Shown piece by piece: positions 5,776-6,862 of a stretch of 6,862 bases of DNA. The stretch lies in contig CAKVNP010000115.1 of the NCBI GenBank assembly GCA_934777095.1, forward strand, positions 1-6,862, in the 5' to 3' direction. The DNA is from an uncultured Clostridium sp. GTDB lineage: Bacteria > Bacillota > Clostridia > Clostridiales > Clostridiaceae. Each line of letters opens with the position of its first letter. Position 1 is the stretch's first letter. The notes beneath the pieces were generated by a model. That model was not told the DNA's origin. It ran no database searches and worked only from the letters and a program-made list of their open reading frames with translations. A program made the translations under genes and the position numbers.

Positions 5776-6862
5776 TTACGCCTCCAATTCTAAACCTATT
5801 TCCAGCTCTTCAAATCTACTTTTTATAGAATTTACATGCTGCTTATCAGTTTGTAAGAAAACTGCATAAAAATTATTTTCTTCATCACATCCTATAAAAT
5901 CTGTACTTCTTAAGAACTTGGACATTTTTTCTGACTTTTCTTTTATATCAGGGTTTTTACTATTATCCCATTTTAGCTTTGCTTTAATATACTTAAGGTT
6001 CATTTCTTCTTTAGCTTCTTCAAGTATTTTTATTTCCTCTGCAAACTCTTTTGGTGCATATATGTTAGTTCCTTTTAAATATGCTTTTTCTAAGTAAATA
6101 TTATTATATCTATATGCTTTTACTAAACTATTTTGAATTAAGTTAACAGTTATCTGGAATAAATTTTGATAGTATAAAGTATGTTTTTCAAAATCAACAT
6201 TATAAATCATTACTAATGCAATAAGATCTTCTCCATCAAATATCGGTGCTGCATATGTAGGATAACTCTTATCTAAATCCTTATTTATGAAAAATCTATT
6301 CTTATCTATAGCTTCTTTAAGTTTAGGCAGCTTATCTAAATCGATTGTATTTTGTACTTTATCTGATAAATTAAATGAATTCGCCATTAGTCTATTGTAA
6401 TTGTGATTATTAGAATTCATCATATATATGCATACTGAATCACTTTCCATAATATTCTCTAGTATATTTACTGTCTTAAAGAATATTAGCTTAGAATTTA
6501 ATGTGTCTAATTCTTTTGCGATTTCATATACTTTACCCAAACTATATTTAGATGTTAAAATCTGTTTTTGAAGCTGGTCTTTTACTTCCATTAATTCCTT
6601 ATATGATTTTTTCAGCTCCATATTATCATCATATAATTCTATATAATTTTTCTTATATCCGTCTATTTCATGCTTCTTTTTATCAAAATAATAGCCAATT
6701 ATACCCCCAGTTAAAATATACATTACATAAGGCATCCATGAATCTATGCTATATATTAAATAGCTTACATCTATGCCTGCTCCAATTAATGATAGTGTAT
6801 AGCTTATGCTGGTTAATATTATTGCTAAAATTCCTTGTTTAAGTCCATACAAACAGGATATT
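5776..6862 (-). CDS. pelD: PelD, c-di-GMP receptor of the Pel synthase (5' end outside the window)
   Basis: PelD is the inner-membrane c-di-GMP receptor that switches on Pel synthesis after translation. The frame is open to the right edge, reading ISC before the first possible start, a TTG at 6852; that TTG lies between hydrophobic stretches and is unlikely to be the true start, so the gene is taken as 5'-partial. Numbered from the TTG: hydrophobic segments at about 6-27 and 39-56; a charged, probably coiled-coil stretch at about 57-120; a GAF domain at about 121-248, with SVCIYMM, YAAPIF and ALVMIYN strands; and a short degenerate GGDEF-like domain to residue 358. RSTD (315-318) fits the RxxD inhibitory c-di-GMP site, and five residues later EENNF stands where GGDEF would be, so cyclase activity is not expected. 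R346 could be the second contact arginine. The family normally has four helices, so one or two are probably outside the window. Confidence 0.88.
   Translation of the reverse strand, partial: ISCLYGLKQGILAIILTSISYTLSLIGAGIDVSYLIYSIDSWMPYVMYILTGGIIGYYFDKKKHEIDGYKKNYIELYDDNMELKKSYKELMEVKDQLQKQILTSKYSLGKVYEIAKELDTLNSKLIFFKTVNILENIMESDSVCIYMMNSNNHNYNRLMANSFNLSDKVQNTIDLDKLPKLKEAIDKNRFFINKDLDKSYPTYAAPIFDGEDLIALVMIYNVDFEKHTLYYQNLFQITVNLIQNSLVKAYRYNNIYLEKAYLKGTNIYAPKEFAEEIKILEEAKEEMNLKYIKAKLKWDNSKNPDIKEKSEKMSKFLRSTDFIGCDEENNFYAVFLQTDKQHVNSIKSRFEELEIGLELEA
5781..5785 (-). promoter_or_regulatory. Strong pelE ribosome binding site embedded in the pelD 3' end
   Basis: GGAGG on the minus strand lies 10 bases before the pelE ATG and is read through by ribosomes finishing pelD, whose last codons are TTG GAG GCG TAA. 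With only 5 bases between stop and start, pelE translation is probably coupled to pelD. Confidence 0.72.

Noticed and set aside
6552..6842. Plus-strand 96-residue open frame opposite pelD
   Set aside because: It is the complement of the pelD membrane and coiled-coil region; its Leu/Tyr-rich composition follows from that, and nothing supports expression.
1..6862. Terminators, riboswitches, tRNA/rRNA genes, CRISPR arrays and insertion sequences
   Set aside because: All gaps between genes are 38 bases or less, and I saw no GC-rich hairpin with a T-run, no repeat array and no transposase-like frame.

Overview
The window holds most of a Pel exopolysaccharide operon of the Gram-positive type. All genes lie on the minus strand, so transcription runs from high to low coordinates. 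The DNA is AT-rich, Ile/Lys/Glu codons favour A/T, and the genes are tightly packed behind purine-rich ribosome binding sites. Together with the lack of any outer-membrane component, this suggests a low-GC monoderm Firmicute, most likely of the Clostridia. Genus and species cannot be read from this sequence alone.

In transcription order the genes are: pelD (5776 to the right edge; its 5' end is outside the window), an inner-membrane GAF/degenerate-GGDEF c-di-GMP receptor; pelE (4886-5770), a two-helix membrane protein with a TPR-like soluble part; a DUF2194 protein matching the deacetylase part of PelA (3003-4847 with the start preferred here); pelF (1568-2977), a GT4 glycosyltransferase; pelG (123-1568), a polytopic MOP-type membrane transporter; and the first 37 codons of another gene (1-113), which encodes a signal peptide or membrane anchor and runs off the left edge.

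The expected joint working, taken from the known Pel system, is as follows. PelD binds c-di-GMP and, with PelE and PelG, forms the membrane complex that activates and docks the cytosolic polymerase PelF. PelF builds the galactosamine-rich chain from UDP-sugar, PelG carries it across the membrane, and the membrane-anchored PelA-type protein partly deacetylates it outside the cell, giving a cationic biofilm polymer. PelB and PelC, the outer-membrane parts of the Gram-negative system, are absent from the window, as expected for a monoderm. The PelA hydrolase domain is also absent from the deacetylase protein. The clipped gene at the left edge is a candidate, but unproven, site for a separate hydrolase.

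Intergenic gaps are 5, 38, 25, -1 and 9 bases, so the set looks like one transcript with likely translational coupling at pelD/pelE and pelF/pelG. I see no promoter, riboswitch, terminator, RNA gene, mobile element or repeat array. The operon promoter and any c-di-GMP riboswitch would lie beyond the right edge. Pel operons in Gram-positive bacteria are already known, so this is a recognisable system rather than a wholly new one. The less ordinary points are the split PelA, the PelD receptor site and the unidentified last gene.
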